Shown here one piece after another: positions 20,022-31,122 of a DNA stretch of 43,231 nucleotides (positions are counted from its first letter, which is position 1; every line of letters begins with the position of its first letter). Position numbers and translations under genes: made by a program. The stretch comes from Salisapilia sapeloensis (lineage: Eukaryota > Oomycota > Peronosporomycetes > Peronosporales > Salisapiliaceae): positions 1 to 43,231 of the forward strand of contig JAADVB010000164.1 of the NCBI GenBank assembly GCA_023334545.1. Reading direction: 5' to 3'. The notes below the pieces were generated by a model. The model was not told where the DNA came from. It did not search any database and worked only from the letters and a program-made list of their open reading frames with translations.

Positions 20022-21743
20022 TTAAAAGACTTCTGCATATGTGTCAAACCTGATGCCATCTTGCTTCCGACCGATGTTCACGCTCGCAATCTTGAGCTTC
20101 AGTTCTTTGGATAGAGCCTTGTTGGAGCAGATAAAGGCGCCAACGTGCTCATGCGTGTCTGCCTGAACTTTTATCAGCTCCTCTTGCCAGTCCACCCGAC
20201 CTTCCTCGATGGTGACTTGATCGCTCGCCTCCGCTACTGTCTTTTCATATTCAGACGTAATATGCACTTTGATAACGAGGTCGACTTGGTCCGACACATC
20301 ACGAAACTCGTCCAGAAGTTCCATTACCCAGTACACCTTCAGCCATCCTCTCGTGCTCCATATGAAGTAGATGCGTTTGACTTTTGTCGGGTGCCCACTG
20401 CGTAAAGATTGAAAGACGTGACGCAAGACAGACAGGAAGGGAGTCACACCAATACCAGTCGACAGTAGGACTATCGTTCTGTAGTTCAATGCTCGTTGAG
20501 TGGGTGACCCCGACGCTCCATCAATGTAGACTTCATCTACAGGATGGTGTTGTAGCAATTTAAAAAGCGCTGTCGTCCAGTCTCCACGACATCGGATCTG
20601 CAGTCGAAGTAGTTCGTCAGATGGAGCGGACACCAGGCTGAAAGGGTGCCATTCGATTCGTGACACCGTTGGCACGAGTACCTTGACATACTAATCGCCT
20701 GGGTCAAACAATAAAGCTTATAACGTACAAAAGACAGCACAGCTTACCGCTCCTGGTTGATCACTGCAGCGAAAGTTTAATGGACGACGAAAGTTTATGA
20801 ATAGAACATCGTCTTCATATTCGTACGATACGACTTGGGCTTTCGCGCTTGAAACTGGTAATCGATGACTTCTTTCGTAAACATACCAGCAAAACGGTAC
20901 GAGACACCATGCTATACTTTGAGGGAAACCCAACCAGCAGCAAAGACCATGGGTTAGCGTAAGCAATACGAAGAGTCCGAAGATGACGGTGTGGGAAGAC
21001 GTGAAGCAGCCAAAGAAACGATTCCGAAAGCAAGGAAACGTCAGCGGGATGGCTACTAGAGTTAATGCCATTAGCAATAATCCCGAGACGATTGGCCATT
21101 GCATCAACGCTTCTGACCAGCTTGCATCCAGTAGAAACTTGATATTATTAAAGATATGAGGCAATCTCGGCTTGTCAATCTTGCCGCTTTTAAGGATGAT
21201 CAATATGTATATCCATGCGAAGGAGTGGATGAGTGATGCTGCTAGTGTAATGACACCGGCAATCTTGTGAAGTGCGAGCTGCTTGAGAATGGGTAGTTGG
21301 AGAACATTTGTTGGTAGGCGTCGACGGAAAATGTCCAGTAGCTGATTGCATATAGAAACAAGCGCCACTGTCACATTAAGCAGTATGAGCTCTGCTGATG
21401 CTTTTGCAATTGCTGGCCAGTACCATATTGCTAATACCGGTGGATAGCATAGGAATCTCCAGACAGCCAGCGCGAGGTTGAGTAGTAGATACAATGTTAT
21501 CCAGAGCACGTCCGGGCGGTAACGTATCCATCGGACGATGCATGGTACTCTAGTATCCTTTTTATCATGAAGTCGGTGGAATTGAGCCCTAGTTTCGACC
21601 ACTCCAATACGTGCATGCATGCTGCGATCGCGTTTGTATAGTGTACGCTGGCTCGTGTAGGAGACGAAATGAACTGTCGAGACTATTGTAAGAACAGTCT
21701 TTCCTATATCTATCCCCATCCATCCAACCCATCCAGGAGGCAT
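20022..21743 (-). CDS. ferric reductase / NADPH oxidase-like flavocytochrome
   Basis: Two exons on the minus strand, 21743-20748 and 20690-20022, with a 57-nt intron; 554 aa. The first about 300 residues hold six or so membrane segments with paired histidines spaced as heme ligands: LALHKIAGVITLAASLIHSF and TSSHTVIFGLFVLLTLTHG. The cytosolic half has the FAD-binding motif HPFSLVSAP and the nucleotide-binding loop STGIGVTPFLSVLRHV. This is the architecture of FRE/NOX proteins, which move electrons from NADPH through FAD and two hemes across the membrane to Fe(III) or oxygen. No EF-hands are visible, and the short length favours ferric reductase over calcium-controlled NOX; the acceptor is not decidable from sequence. 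The first exon could have an upstream partner, since CTAG precedes the ATG. Confidence 0.87.
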
Positions 21744-22380
21744 CTAGTATGATAGCTGTCCTGTCCATCTACATCGGACTAGCTGAAAGAATCGAACGCA
21801 AAGCTAGTCATGGTAACCTGGCATTTGAAGTCGCTTTGTTTGGCCTTCCATTGAGCTTTCCGTTTCAATTAGCCCAAGTCCGTTGTACGTTCAACTTGTC
21901 TGCGCATCGATAAAACACATACTTGCTATGCACAGCACTGCTCGATCCGACATCATACTGAAGCAAAAGACCCTCGTCCATCGTGTATCGCGTCCGATCC
22001 GTTATCAGTTAAACGATCACTGCAACTCTTCATGATCCTAAACTGATCGACCACCCAGAAAATTGCTATCGATATCATATCTTGCAAAAAGTGATCAAAT
22101 TAACCATAATATTCCAAGACTTCCAGATTCGTACTTGAACGGACGGATCCTTCCACCAGCTTCAGCAGCTTCATCAAGTTCGATCCAAATCGGAAAAAGT
22201 TGCCTCGCGCACAAGTCACCAGGACAATCCTTCACATATACAAGTGGTGCGTAGTAGCTTTATATCTACCGGATAGTCTTTTACGACATCTTTCATCTAT
22301 TCTAACCGTGTCGACTCTTGAAATCATACAGATTCGTTGAAGTTTCTCTTTCGTTGCGATATCCAAGAAATACAGACAAG
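21744..22380. promoter_or_regulatory. divergent intergenic region
   Basis: About 640 bp between the divergent ferric-reductase-like and trehalose-phosphate synthase genes, so it holds both promoters. I see no open frame worth calling (the longest, 22063-22254, is 63 codons) and no clear Inr or TATA element. Confidence 0.4.
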
Positions 22381-25183
22381 ATGCCAAGATCCATGGGACA
22401 TTCACGCTCATCTTCCATGGGAGAAGACGTCCATTCTTCGCCTGGACGTCGACGCGGTCAGGACACGCAGCCAATGCCCTTAGCTTCCTACATCGAACGA
22501 ACGCGATCTGGAAGTGGTCGACGATCGGGAAGTATCACCGAGAACATTGGATACGATGATGATGTACCGCCACCACCGCCGATGGAAGGCGAAGATGAAA
22601 TAGCTAGCGGAAACGCTACAACAGACCTTGCGGAAATGGCTTCTGGAGACATGAACGCACGTGAACAAGAGCTTTTAATGAATATTCAGGAGATTCAGCG
22701 CCAGCTATCCATGGTGCAAATTCAAACCGAAAAGTCCAAGGAAGATATCATGCCGCCAACCACCGATTCGCAACACCGGTATGACTTTAAGCTGTATCTA
22801 TGCCATATTGTTGATGACTAAAGCCAAATACTAGATTAATTATGGTTTCCAACCGACTACCCATCTCTATGAAGCGTGATGAGACTACGGGTGAATTTAC
22901 GTTCTCCATGTCGTCTGGTGGACTTGTGACTGCTTTGAACGGTATTCGAGACGAGGTGCCGTTCATCTGGATCGGCTGGTTGGGTGAAGAGATTGCACAC
23001 GAAGAGCAGGCTAAAGTCCGTGAAAAGCTCGCGCGCGAGTTCAACTGCATCCCCGTCTTCCTTTCCAAGGAAATTGCCGAACGCTACTACAATGACTTTT
23101 CGAACGACATTCTGTGGCCGCTGTTCCACTACGTCCCACTTCCCTTCTTCCGTCCTGGAAACGAGAAGAAATTCGACTTCCGACTTTGGGACGCATATAA
23201 GCTCGCAAACAAGCTATTTGCACAAGTCGTGAACGAGGTGTTCCGAGAAGGAGACACTGTATGGGTGCATGACTACCACTTGATGATGCTTCCAACTCTT
23301 CTTCGTCAGCGCCACCCTTCTGCCACGATCGGCTGGTTCCTCCACACACCTTTCCCAGCATCGGAGACCTACCGAGCTATGCCTGTCGGTCGTGAGATCC
23401 TAGAAGGTTTGCTTGGCGCCGACCTTCTTGGTTTCCACACATACGACTACGCACGTCACTTTTTGTCAGCCTGTTCGCACGTGCCTGGCGCTGCGTCTTC
23501 GCCAAAGGGAATCGAACTGAACGACCACTTCTCCGGTCTCGGTGTCTTTCCCATCGGTGTCGATCCAGAGCACTTTGAGAAGATTCTGGCGAGCGACGAG
23601 TGCCAGCAGCGCGTCCATGAACTGAAAGAAAAGTTCGACGGTTGCCGCTTGATCATCAGTGTCGACCGCATGGACTACATCAAGGGTATTCCGCAGCGTC
23701 TCTTAGCCATGGAGCGCTTCCTCGCGACGCACCCGGAGCGTCGGGGTCAAGTGGTCATGGTTCAGATCGGTGTCCCAAGTCGAACGGGCGTTCAGGAGTA
23801 CCAGCACTTGGCTGCCACTGTAAACGAACTCGTCGGTCGCATCAACGGTCGCTTCGGCACCTTGAACTACTCCCCTGTCCACTACATCCATCGCCCTGTG
23901 AAGCCCTTCGAGCTCGTTGCCTTGTACAACGTGGCGGACGCGTGCCTCATCACATCCTTGCGTGACGGTATGAACCTCGTCAGTTACGAGTACGTCATCT
24001 GTCAGAATACGCCGTGCGAAGGTCGTCGTGAAGGTCCTGGCGTCTTAATCTTGAGTGAGTTCGCCGGTAGTGCGCAGTCTCTATCCGGTGCAGTGCGCGT
24101 GAACCCGTGGAACTTAGGTGAAACGGCAGAAGCGCTCGAGCAAGCCTTCACACTACCTCTGCAAGAGCGAGAGTACCGTCAGTCCAACTTGTACCGGTAC
24201 GTGAGTAAGCACACGGCGAGTCATTGGGGTAAGAGCTTCTTAGCTGAGTTGGAGAGCACTGTGACCAAGCAGCCTCCTTCCAGCCGAAGGTCAGAGAAAT
24301 TGCCGTCGAGCGACCTGACGAAGGCGTACACGAACTCTAATAAGCGATTGATCGTACTCAACTATGAGAAGACGTTGGAGGAAGAAGGCGCGAAGGGATC
24401 GCACCCACCCATGAAGGCATCGATGAAGAGGCTTTTGGATTCTCTCATGGCGGACCCGAAGAACCTCATACTTGCTGTGAGTGCGTATGACCAAGAGCGT
24501 ATCGAGTCATGGCTTCCGGAGAAGAGCGTCGGCATCGCAGCGGAAGGAGGGTTCTTGTACCGTCTGCCGAACGATGAAGAGTGGACGACCATGTCAAACA
24601 GCGCCGGTGACGACTGGAAGCGTGTCGTGCGTCCGATCATGAAGTACTATACTGAGCGAACCCCTGGCAGTTATATCGAGTCTCGCCAGAGCGCACTCGT
24701 GTGGCAGTATGGCGAGACGGACTCGATCTTTGGTCCAATGCAAGCGCGAGACATGCAGGTGAACATGGAGGACGTGCTGTGCAACTTGCCATTGGAGACG
24801 TTGCAGCGTACGAACCGCGTCGAGGTCCGTCCGCAGGGTGTTTCCAAGAAGGTGGTTGTGGAAGAGCTCTTGAAGAAGCACTGTCAGCCTGGTGAACTAG
24901 ACTTTGTCCTGTGCGTCGGCGATCATTTGGAAGATGAAGACTTGTTCACGTTCTTCCAGAGCGCCAACAAGAGCGGCGTGGAAGCCATGAAGAAGGGAGC
25001 CAAGGTGTTTACATGCGACGTCGGGTCGAGCAAGAGTGAAGCCGTGTACTACCTAGAGCAGCCAGACGACTTGACTCGGATCTTGAAGTGTACGTCTACT
25101 TGTGTATTATAGAATTGGAATCATGTACTAACGTTTGTATAGCACTGTCGTCCTATAGTCGCAAGGGCAGTACGGACAAGTAA
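22381..25183 (+). CDS. trehalose-6-phosphate synthase with degenerate phosphatase domain
   Basis: Three exons: 22381-22778, 22835-25089 and 25143-25183, introns 56 and 53 nt; 897 aa. Residues 1-130 are Ser/Arg-rich with a proline run and a short coiled coil. The GT20 synthase domain starts at VSNRLPI (about 137) and keeps the substrate residues: WIGWLGEE, the NDFSNDILWPLFHY region, WVHDYHLMMLP, HTPFPASE, VDRMDYIKGIPQRL and LRDGMNLVSYEY. It should make trehalose-6-phosphate from UDP-glucose and glucose-6-phosphate in the cytosol. The C-terminal HAD phosphatase domain has lost its nucleophile: motif I is LNYEKTL (641-647) instead of LDYDGTL, and motif IV reads GDHLEDED (828-835) instead of GDDRSDED. 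It is therefore likely a synthase with a pseudo-phosphatase, or a regulatory protein like plant class II TPS. Confidence 0.93.
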
Positions 25184-25453
25184 GCCGCGGCTTTGTTGAC
25201 AGGCAAGAAGTAAGACTATGAAAGACCATTCTCAGAAATAAACAGAACTGTGGTTCGTCCCAGAGCTGCTTTCGTTGCATTGTAATCCCACGGTCCGTAA
25301 TGTTCGACCCGTGGGTCTGAATATTTGTATTGAATAAACTTAAATTTACGAGACACCTTCTGTTGCTAAACCACGTGCCATGGAGGAAGGTGTAGTTGGC
25401 CGGATTCTCGCTGACCACGCCATTTAACCATCTTCCTCAGCCTTTGAACTACG

Positions 25454-25687
25454 ATGTGCCCTCTTCGCTACTTGTTGCTGCTGATCTCCATCTTTGTGGC
25501 CGTGCTGGGACTTACGCAGGCGTTGCAAGAGCAAAGTGATGAGCTGATTGGAGACGAAAAAGAGCAGGCCGATAAGGAAGAGAAGACGATGGTCCGAACG
25601 CTCATGGACATGCTCAGTGGCAGGTACCTCTACGACGCTTGGACCAAAAGCAAGCGTATTGCTGCAGAGCAAACCAAGTTGGAGTAA
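25454..25687 (+). CDS. small protein with signal peptide or signal anchor
   Basis: A 77-aa frame beginning MCPLRYLLLLISIFVAVLGL, a clear hydrophobic N-terminal segment, followed by an acidic and basic, probably helical, mature part ending AAEQTKLE. Cleavage after LTQA is plausible, so it may be secreted; a membrane anchor is equally possible. There is no RxLR, CRN or cysteine pattern. It sits 270 bp downstream of the trehalose gene and convergent with the LYR protein gene. Reality is supported by the organised N-terminus and an ATG in a favourable context, but I know no relative. Confidence 0.5.
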   Translation: MCPLRYLLLLISIFVAVLGLTQALQEQSDELIGDEKEQADKEEKTMVRTLMDMLSGRYLYDAWTKSKRIAAEQTKLE

Positions 25688-25916
25688 GCTCCAATCACTA
25701 TTTCACAAGCGGAATATGTAGAAAACTTATAAGAAGATCATGAGCTTGGCGTGAATACACTTACATCGATGTCCGACCTTCTTTTCCCTTGTTATTTTGA
25801 ACACGTTGACTATACGTCTGCACTGACTATTGACTTATACCACTTTATCGTGTACTAGAAGACCAAACATTCGACTGCGAGTACTCCTTCCGATGTAATT
25901 ATATTGATCAAGTGAC

Positions 25917-26288
25917 TTATGGGCGCTCGCAGACGTTGCCACTTCGGACGACGACCGTCTCCTCGCCGCTCTCGGGTGTGATGGGCGTCAAGTGCTCGTC
26001 CTTGCGCATTTTTTCACGCTGCGGGTCCGTGAGCTTGACTTCAAACCGCTCCGAGTCCTCCTTTTGCTTCCCTTGGACGATGTGATGCAGTAGCATGTCT
26101 TCCGCTTCGTCAATTCCTTTTAGCATTTCGTCGACTTTCTCCGCATCTTGCTCCTGGCGATTTGCTTCAAAGTTTTCGCGCAAAGCAACTTGGGCTTGGG
26201 AGATGGCAAAGTTGTCGCCACGGAAAGCAGTGCGACTCGCGCGTAGTAGACGCCTATAGCCACGGAGGACACTCGTCGCCTGACTCAT
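25917..26288 (-). CDS. LYR-motif mitochondrial assembly factor, MZM1/LYRM7-like
   Basis: Single exon, 123 aa. The N-terminus reads SVLRGYRRLLRASRTAFRGD, which carries the LYR-family helix (here GYR, with the downstream arginines and the F/A-F-x-G-D pattern) and lines up with Mzm1/LYRM7; ENFEANRQ matches the second conserved block. Proteins of this group are matrix chaperones that hold the Rieske iron-sulfur protein before its insertion in complex III. The C-terminal 50 residues are charged and not part of the family core. The assignment to MZM1 rather than another LYR protein rests on the FxGD and NFExNR features. Confidence 0.8.
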   Translation of the reverse strand: MSQATSVLRGYRRLLRASRTAFRGDNFAISQAQVALRENFEANRQEQDAEKVDEMLKGIDEAEDMLLHHIVQGKQKEDSERFEVKLTDPQREKMRKDEHLTPITPESGEETVVVRSGNVCERP

Positions 26289-27461
26289 TTTGACTGGTTT
26301 AAGTGCTTGTTTTGGACCGTCGAGAAAGCTCGGTTCAAAAAGTTGACTTGGCTTTTGTATGACAACTAGTTAAAAACTGGTCCACTTTAGAGACTGCATA
26401 TTAATGGAACATGTTGGATGAAGTATGTTCATTTCTGTGCGACTCGTATTAATGTTTACAAAGTACCAAAGGATACTCTAATGCAGAAGCTGAAGCTTCA
26501 AGTTGAGTGCAAGCGAAGCAAGAGTATCTTAAGGTGTCTTAAACTGTCTACTTGCAATGCGGACTACCATGCTATAAAAGCACCATTGCGTGGTTGACCC
26601 GCGATTTTCTCCGAATAATGAGTTATTGCCGACGATGCTTGATTCTCGACATGCACCTGGGTTATCAATTACCGGTATTGAAATAATGTACACAAGCCAC
26701 GAGCTAGAGAATGCATGAAAGCAGAAAGACTTGTTCAGTATTCATTCCCATTCATACAATCACACTCTTTTTTGGACTTTGACTAAACTACAGCTTTAAC
26801 ACAAATCCAAGTTTCGTTTGCCTGGAGCTTTACAATCTACTCTGCTCTGGGTAGCGTGTGCTGATGCATCCTACCTCTTCTTGTCTCGAATTTCAAAGCA
26901 CGGTTTACAGTAATTTAGCTTTCATCTTCTTTCTAAAGTATCGATCATATCTACGTTGCACCTTTATCCTTTTCATACAAATCTGCCCAATTTCTATCAA
27001 TCTTATTGGAAACCCAAATGTAATTACTTGCTTCGTACTCCGCTTGTTTGGAGCGAGCTGAATATTTTGCTCCATCGGTTTCAACTCCAACCAAGACTCG
27101 AGACCGAAGCGTGAGGTCAGATTACCAATCAACCGGACTTTATCTAGGTATATAGTCATGACTTCGGAAGTACAAGCACTCCTTGTCACAAAAAGTAGTC
27201 ACGGCATTCCTGCAGTAGTATCTCGTCTTTGTTGACCCACTGGAAACAGCCAAGACACAAGTCTGGGTTGTCTAGAGATGTTTTTTTCTACATTGAAACG
27301 AAATACAATGGTAAATGGTCAACTTACAGCAAGAGACGGAGGACTACTAGTTCATTTTGCTTGAGCATGCATTAAAAGCTAATCTAGATGACAAGAGCGA
27401 CTGTGAAGCGCAAGTTGTGCTGGCAAAGTGCAATGAGCTCGGTATAACAGATTGCAGGATC
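26289..27461. other. intergenic, possible relics, no recognised gene
   Basis: No supportable gene. A minus-strand frame at 27189-26905 (94 codons; YLDKVRLIGNLTSRFGLESW) looks somewhat protein-like but has no family I recognise. A short plus-strand frame around 27351-27492 reads LEHALKANLDDKSDCEAQVV and ends at TGA. Both could be pieces of decayed genes. The first about 100 bp are the leader and promoter of the LYR protein gene. Confidence 0.3.
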
Positions 27462-27749
27462 CTATTTACAGGCTGTGCCACGATATGATGTGCGACTTGA
27501 AGTTAAGCGATCTGATGTTGCTACAACCAGCGTTGCATGATCTTCATCTGAGATCGCACTGTCGTTGTACTGCCTATTCAGAATCGATAGATGTCCAAAT
27601 CCAAGCTCTTTCAGTAGATCAGGATCAATTGCATCACGCTCGGCTTTTTCAGTGTCAATGAAGTACTGCCGAATGACCATACACAGGTCTGATGTGAATG
27701 CTCAAGACATAACCTGTAATAGACGCTTGAACACGCGATAGCTCGCGTG
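27462..27749 (-). pseudogene. unassigned gene remnant with one in-frame stop
   Basis: On the minus strand one frame reads HASYRVFKRLLQVMS, a TGA, then a further open stretch beginning CMVIRQYFIDTEKAERDAID and ending CK-stop at 27462. The composition is protein-like on both sides of the TGA, so a broken gene is more likely than chance. The frame has no good start and no domain I can name. Confidence 0.3.
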
Positions 27750-28037
27750 GATTGCCAATCCGTACGATTGTTATCGTAACTTTGCCATTCCATCTACCTC
27801 GTACGTACTACAATGCCATCTACGTCCTCCTACCAATCAGCCAACCAACTTGTATTTTTCACTCGCACCCTCCTGATCCTCATTATCAGCTTTGAGATGA
27901 TGCCACTTGGAGTGTCGAGCACTCCTCACTAAAGTATCTGACACAACGTACATATCGATCTGACGTCATACTCAGATGCAGTCATTTACTTCGCCCAACT
28001 TCAAGAAAACACTTGGACCACGAATCCACACTTGAAA

Positions 28038-29010
28038 ATGGACGCGCTAGAGGATCCACGCGTGCTGGTCGGCATCGCGGTCGTTGCCGTCACTGTCGTC
28101 TCCCTCTACTTCTCCAACAGCTTGCCCCTTACTGGCAAACCCAAGGTCGCTCTATCTGGCCCCGATCACGTCGTCCCGTTCACACTGACGGAAAAGGAGC
28201 ATTTGACCCATGACACTCGTCGCTTCCGTTTTGCACTCCCATCGCCGGACCACGTACTAGGACTTCCTGTCGGTCAGCATATCTCCCTTCGATACACTGA
28301 CAGGGACGGAAAGCTCGTCGCTCGATCCTACACGCCCGTCACGTCGGACGATGAGCGTGGCTATATGGACCTCGTCGTCAAAGTGTACTTCAAGGACGTC
28401 CACCCCAAGTTCCCAAACGGAGGCAAGATGTCGCAGTACTTGAACGACATGGAGATTGGCGAACAGATCGATGTCAGTGGACCGAAAGGAAAGCTCGAGT
28501 ACCTCGGCCGTGGCACCATTGCCATTCGCCATCGACCACGTGACGTCGAGCCTGAGATCAAAAAGGCAAGCAAGGTCGGTATGATTGCTGGAGGCACTGG
28601 TATCACGCCGATGCTCCAGATCGTCCGCAAGGCACTCAAGGACCCAGAGTATGTCCATCTCCTTAGCTTATCAAGTTCTTGTGCTCATATGTGATGATAG
28701 AGATAAGACCGAGTTCCACTTGCTTTTGGCTAATCAGACGGAAGGAGACATTCTCTGCCGAGACGAGATGACCGAAATGACCAAGAACCACTCGAACGTC
28801 CACGTCTGGTACACCGTCGACAAGGCACCGAATGACCAATGGCCTTACTCTGTCGGTTTCGTCTCCGCTGCCATGATGAAAGATCATCTGCCAGCACCGG
28901 GAGACGACACTATGATGCTCATGTGTGGTCCGCCTCCGATGCTCAAGTTTGCAGTGTTACCAGCACTCGAGGAGCTGCAGTACTCGCCCAAGATGCACTT
29001 CAGCTTCTAG
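28038..29010 (+). CDS. NADH-cytochrome b5 reductase
   Basis: Two exons, 28038-28648 and 28701-29010, with a 52-nt intron; 306 aa. The N-terminus has one membrane anchor ([17 protein letters not shown], about residues 9-26). The FAD domain has RSYTPVTSD and GGKMSQYL; the NADH domain has [11 protein letters not shown] and the C-terminal [15 protein letters not shown]. Length and order match CYB5R3/Mcr1-type enzymes, which pass electrons from NADH to cytochrome b5 for lipid desaturation, sterol synthesis and reductive reactions, on the ER or outer mitochondrial membrane. I chose the ATG at 28038 because the upstream in-frame extension lacks an ATG. An Inr-like GTCATTTACTTCGCCC lies about 57 bp upstream. 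Convergent with the ODAD3 gene, 83 bp apart. Confidence 0.95.
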
Positions 29011-29093
29011 ACTGTCTACTGCATACGCATGGGTTTTGGTTGTTACATGGTCAAAGAACGAATATCAATCAACTGTGGTTTTCACTCGTCTCT

Positions 29094-31003
29094 TTACGCT
29101 TTAATTTTTCGTGGAGATGTCTCCTCGTCATCCTCGTCTTCGTCCGCTCTCATCTTCCCCTTCTTCGGGCTCGATGCTTTCTTACGGTCTTGTGCCTGAA
29201 GTACTTGAGCAGCAGCTCGCTTCACTCGCTCGCGACTAAGCGCTTCTTCCGGATCTTCCAGCAAAATGTCCAAGCCAGTAGCACGGCGACCTCCGTATGC
29301 GTCGTCCTGATCTAGTTCTTCCGTTGTGAAACCATTGACAGGTAGATGGATGCGCTGGTTGAAAGGCCGAGACGGTCCTACAGTTTCCATCTCCTCCCCA
29401 TTTGAGTTCACATTGGTGATGGTAACCTGGCGGAGCAAACGAGCCAACGTGCTTTCACTCATATGCAGCCACTGTACGAGATTATTTTCCGTCACCTCCC
29501 GGTCTCCAACTACCTTGCCATCCTCTCGAACATACTCTAGCTTGTCCACCAAGTGATTGACGCCAGCTTTGACACTGACCAAGACTTTCTGCAGCCGCTC
29601 GTGCTTCAACTGAACTCGTTCAAGCTTACTCGTCGCAACATGTAACCTCGCTTCTTTCTCTTCTACTATCTTTCTTCTACATGCGCTCTTCATACCGCTG
29701 TACTTAAGCTCCTCTACTCTCTTCTTCCGACGTAAAAGCTCTTCATGAAGCTTCTCCGTCTTATTCTGATTCTCTCTCGACAACGTACGAAGGTGGTCAC
29801 TCGTGGAGCTTTGACTGGTAAGCTTCTGAAGGACTTCATTCACATCACTGACTCCTGTCGCCTCCTTAATCTTCCGGAACGCGTCTTCAAAGATCTCAAT
29901 CTTCGTCCGGTGCTCCTTTTTCTCGTACGTCGCCATACCTCGCTCCAATACGTTGAATGCGAGATTCGCCTTTAGTTGTTGTTCTCCTGCGCCATCCAAA
30001 TCACCCTCCCGAACATCTCGTTCTTTCTTCTTCTTGCTCACGTTCTCCAAGCGAATTTTCACGTATTGCTGTTTTTCTCGTAGCTCTTTTTCACGGTCAC
30101 GTCGAGCTTCTTCGAGCTGACCCCGAGCTTTTTCCAACTCGGCCACAACAACTTCTCTCGCCCGGACAGCATCGGACGATAGAAGCACGAGCTCTTCCAA
30201 GTCGTGATTTTTGGCTGCTACTGCCCTTTCGATCGCTTGTAGCTGGTGGTCAAAACCCACACGCTCTTCCTTTAATCGCTTCACGATCTGCTCATATGTC
30301 TTTCGAATCGATTGCGCCTCATTATATTTGATCATCGCTTTATCGAGTCGATTTTCGAGCGTGCGGATCTTTCGAGTTTCCGCATTGTCCTGGAGCGATG
30401 GGTTCTGAGACTCTAACTCCAAGTCTTTGACCTATAGAAGTAGCAAAAGATGTTAGCATCGAGACATCACGCAAATCGGTAATCGTCGCCCTACTTTGTC
30501 CTTGAGCTCTTCAAGTACAGAAGTCTGACTCTGAATCTTGTGTTTCACCTCGTCATGCTGCTTCCTTGCTTTATTAACCTGCGCGACAAGAGCTGCTAAT
30601 TCTTCACTCGATTCAACACTAGCTCCAAACGGGAGTGCAGAAGCTTGGTTCACTACCCAAATTTCCATAAGTACTAGTATCGCAGTTTCCTATGCCTAGT
30701 CTACCTGTGGTATTAGTCGACGTTAGCTTCACATCAGCCAATTGCTTCCGTAGATCCCGATTCTCTTCTTTCAGTTGTCGAATGTACTCCTTGTTACTCT
30801 GCTTACTACTTTCAAGCTGCTCAACACTACTCTTTCGATCCACCTCTACATACAAACGATCAGTCTCCGATCCATTACACCCGAAACTTTTGTCCTGTAC
30901 GCAATAGCCGCATCTTCTCCTTGAGCTCTTCCACCCGCTCTTCGAGCCTCGCATCCGACTCATGCTCTAGTTTCCGTAGAGCATTCTCATGCTTTGCCTG
31001 CAT
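29094..31003 (-). CDS. ODAD3: outer dynein arm docking complex subunit 3 (CCDC151)
   Basis: Four exons on the minus strand: 31003-30901, 30845-30705, 30643-30495 and 30431-29094; introns 55, 61 and 63 nt; 576 aa, near the human 595. The protein is almost all coiled coil. Landmarks shared with human ODAD3 as I recall it are RTLENRLDKAMIKYNEAQ, FRKIKEATGVSDVNEV, then ELKYSG, and late in the protein FNQRIHLPV. It is a component that anchors outer dynein arms to axonemal doublet microtubules, so it acts in the flagellum of zoospores. The start is uncertain: the same frame is open about 42 nt upstream to a possible acceptor, so a small upstream exon may be missing. The ATG is 120 bp from the end of the LRR gene on the same strand. 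Confidence 0.87.
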
Positions 31004-31122
31004 ATTCCGATCGTCGTCGTGGAAGTGGCGTTTTCGACTACTATCTTTAGTGAAACCTTGAAACCATCAAGTAAAAGCAAACCCAACTCATGTATTCCAC
31101 AATGCAAATTCTGTTGATCTAC

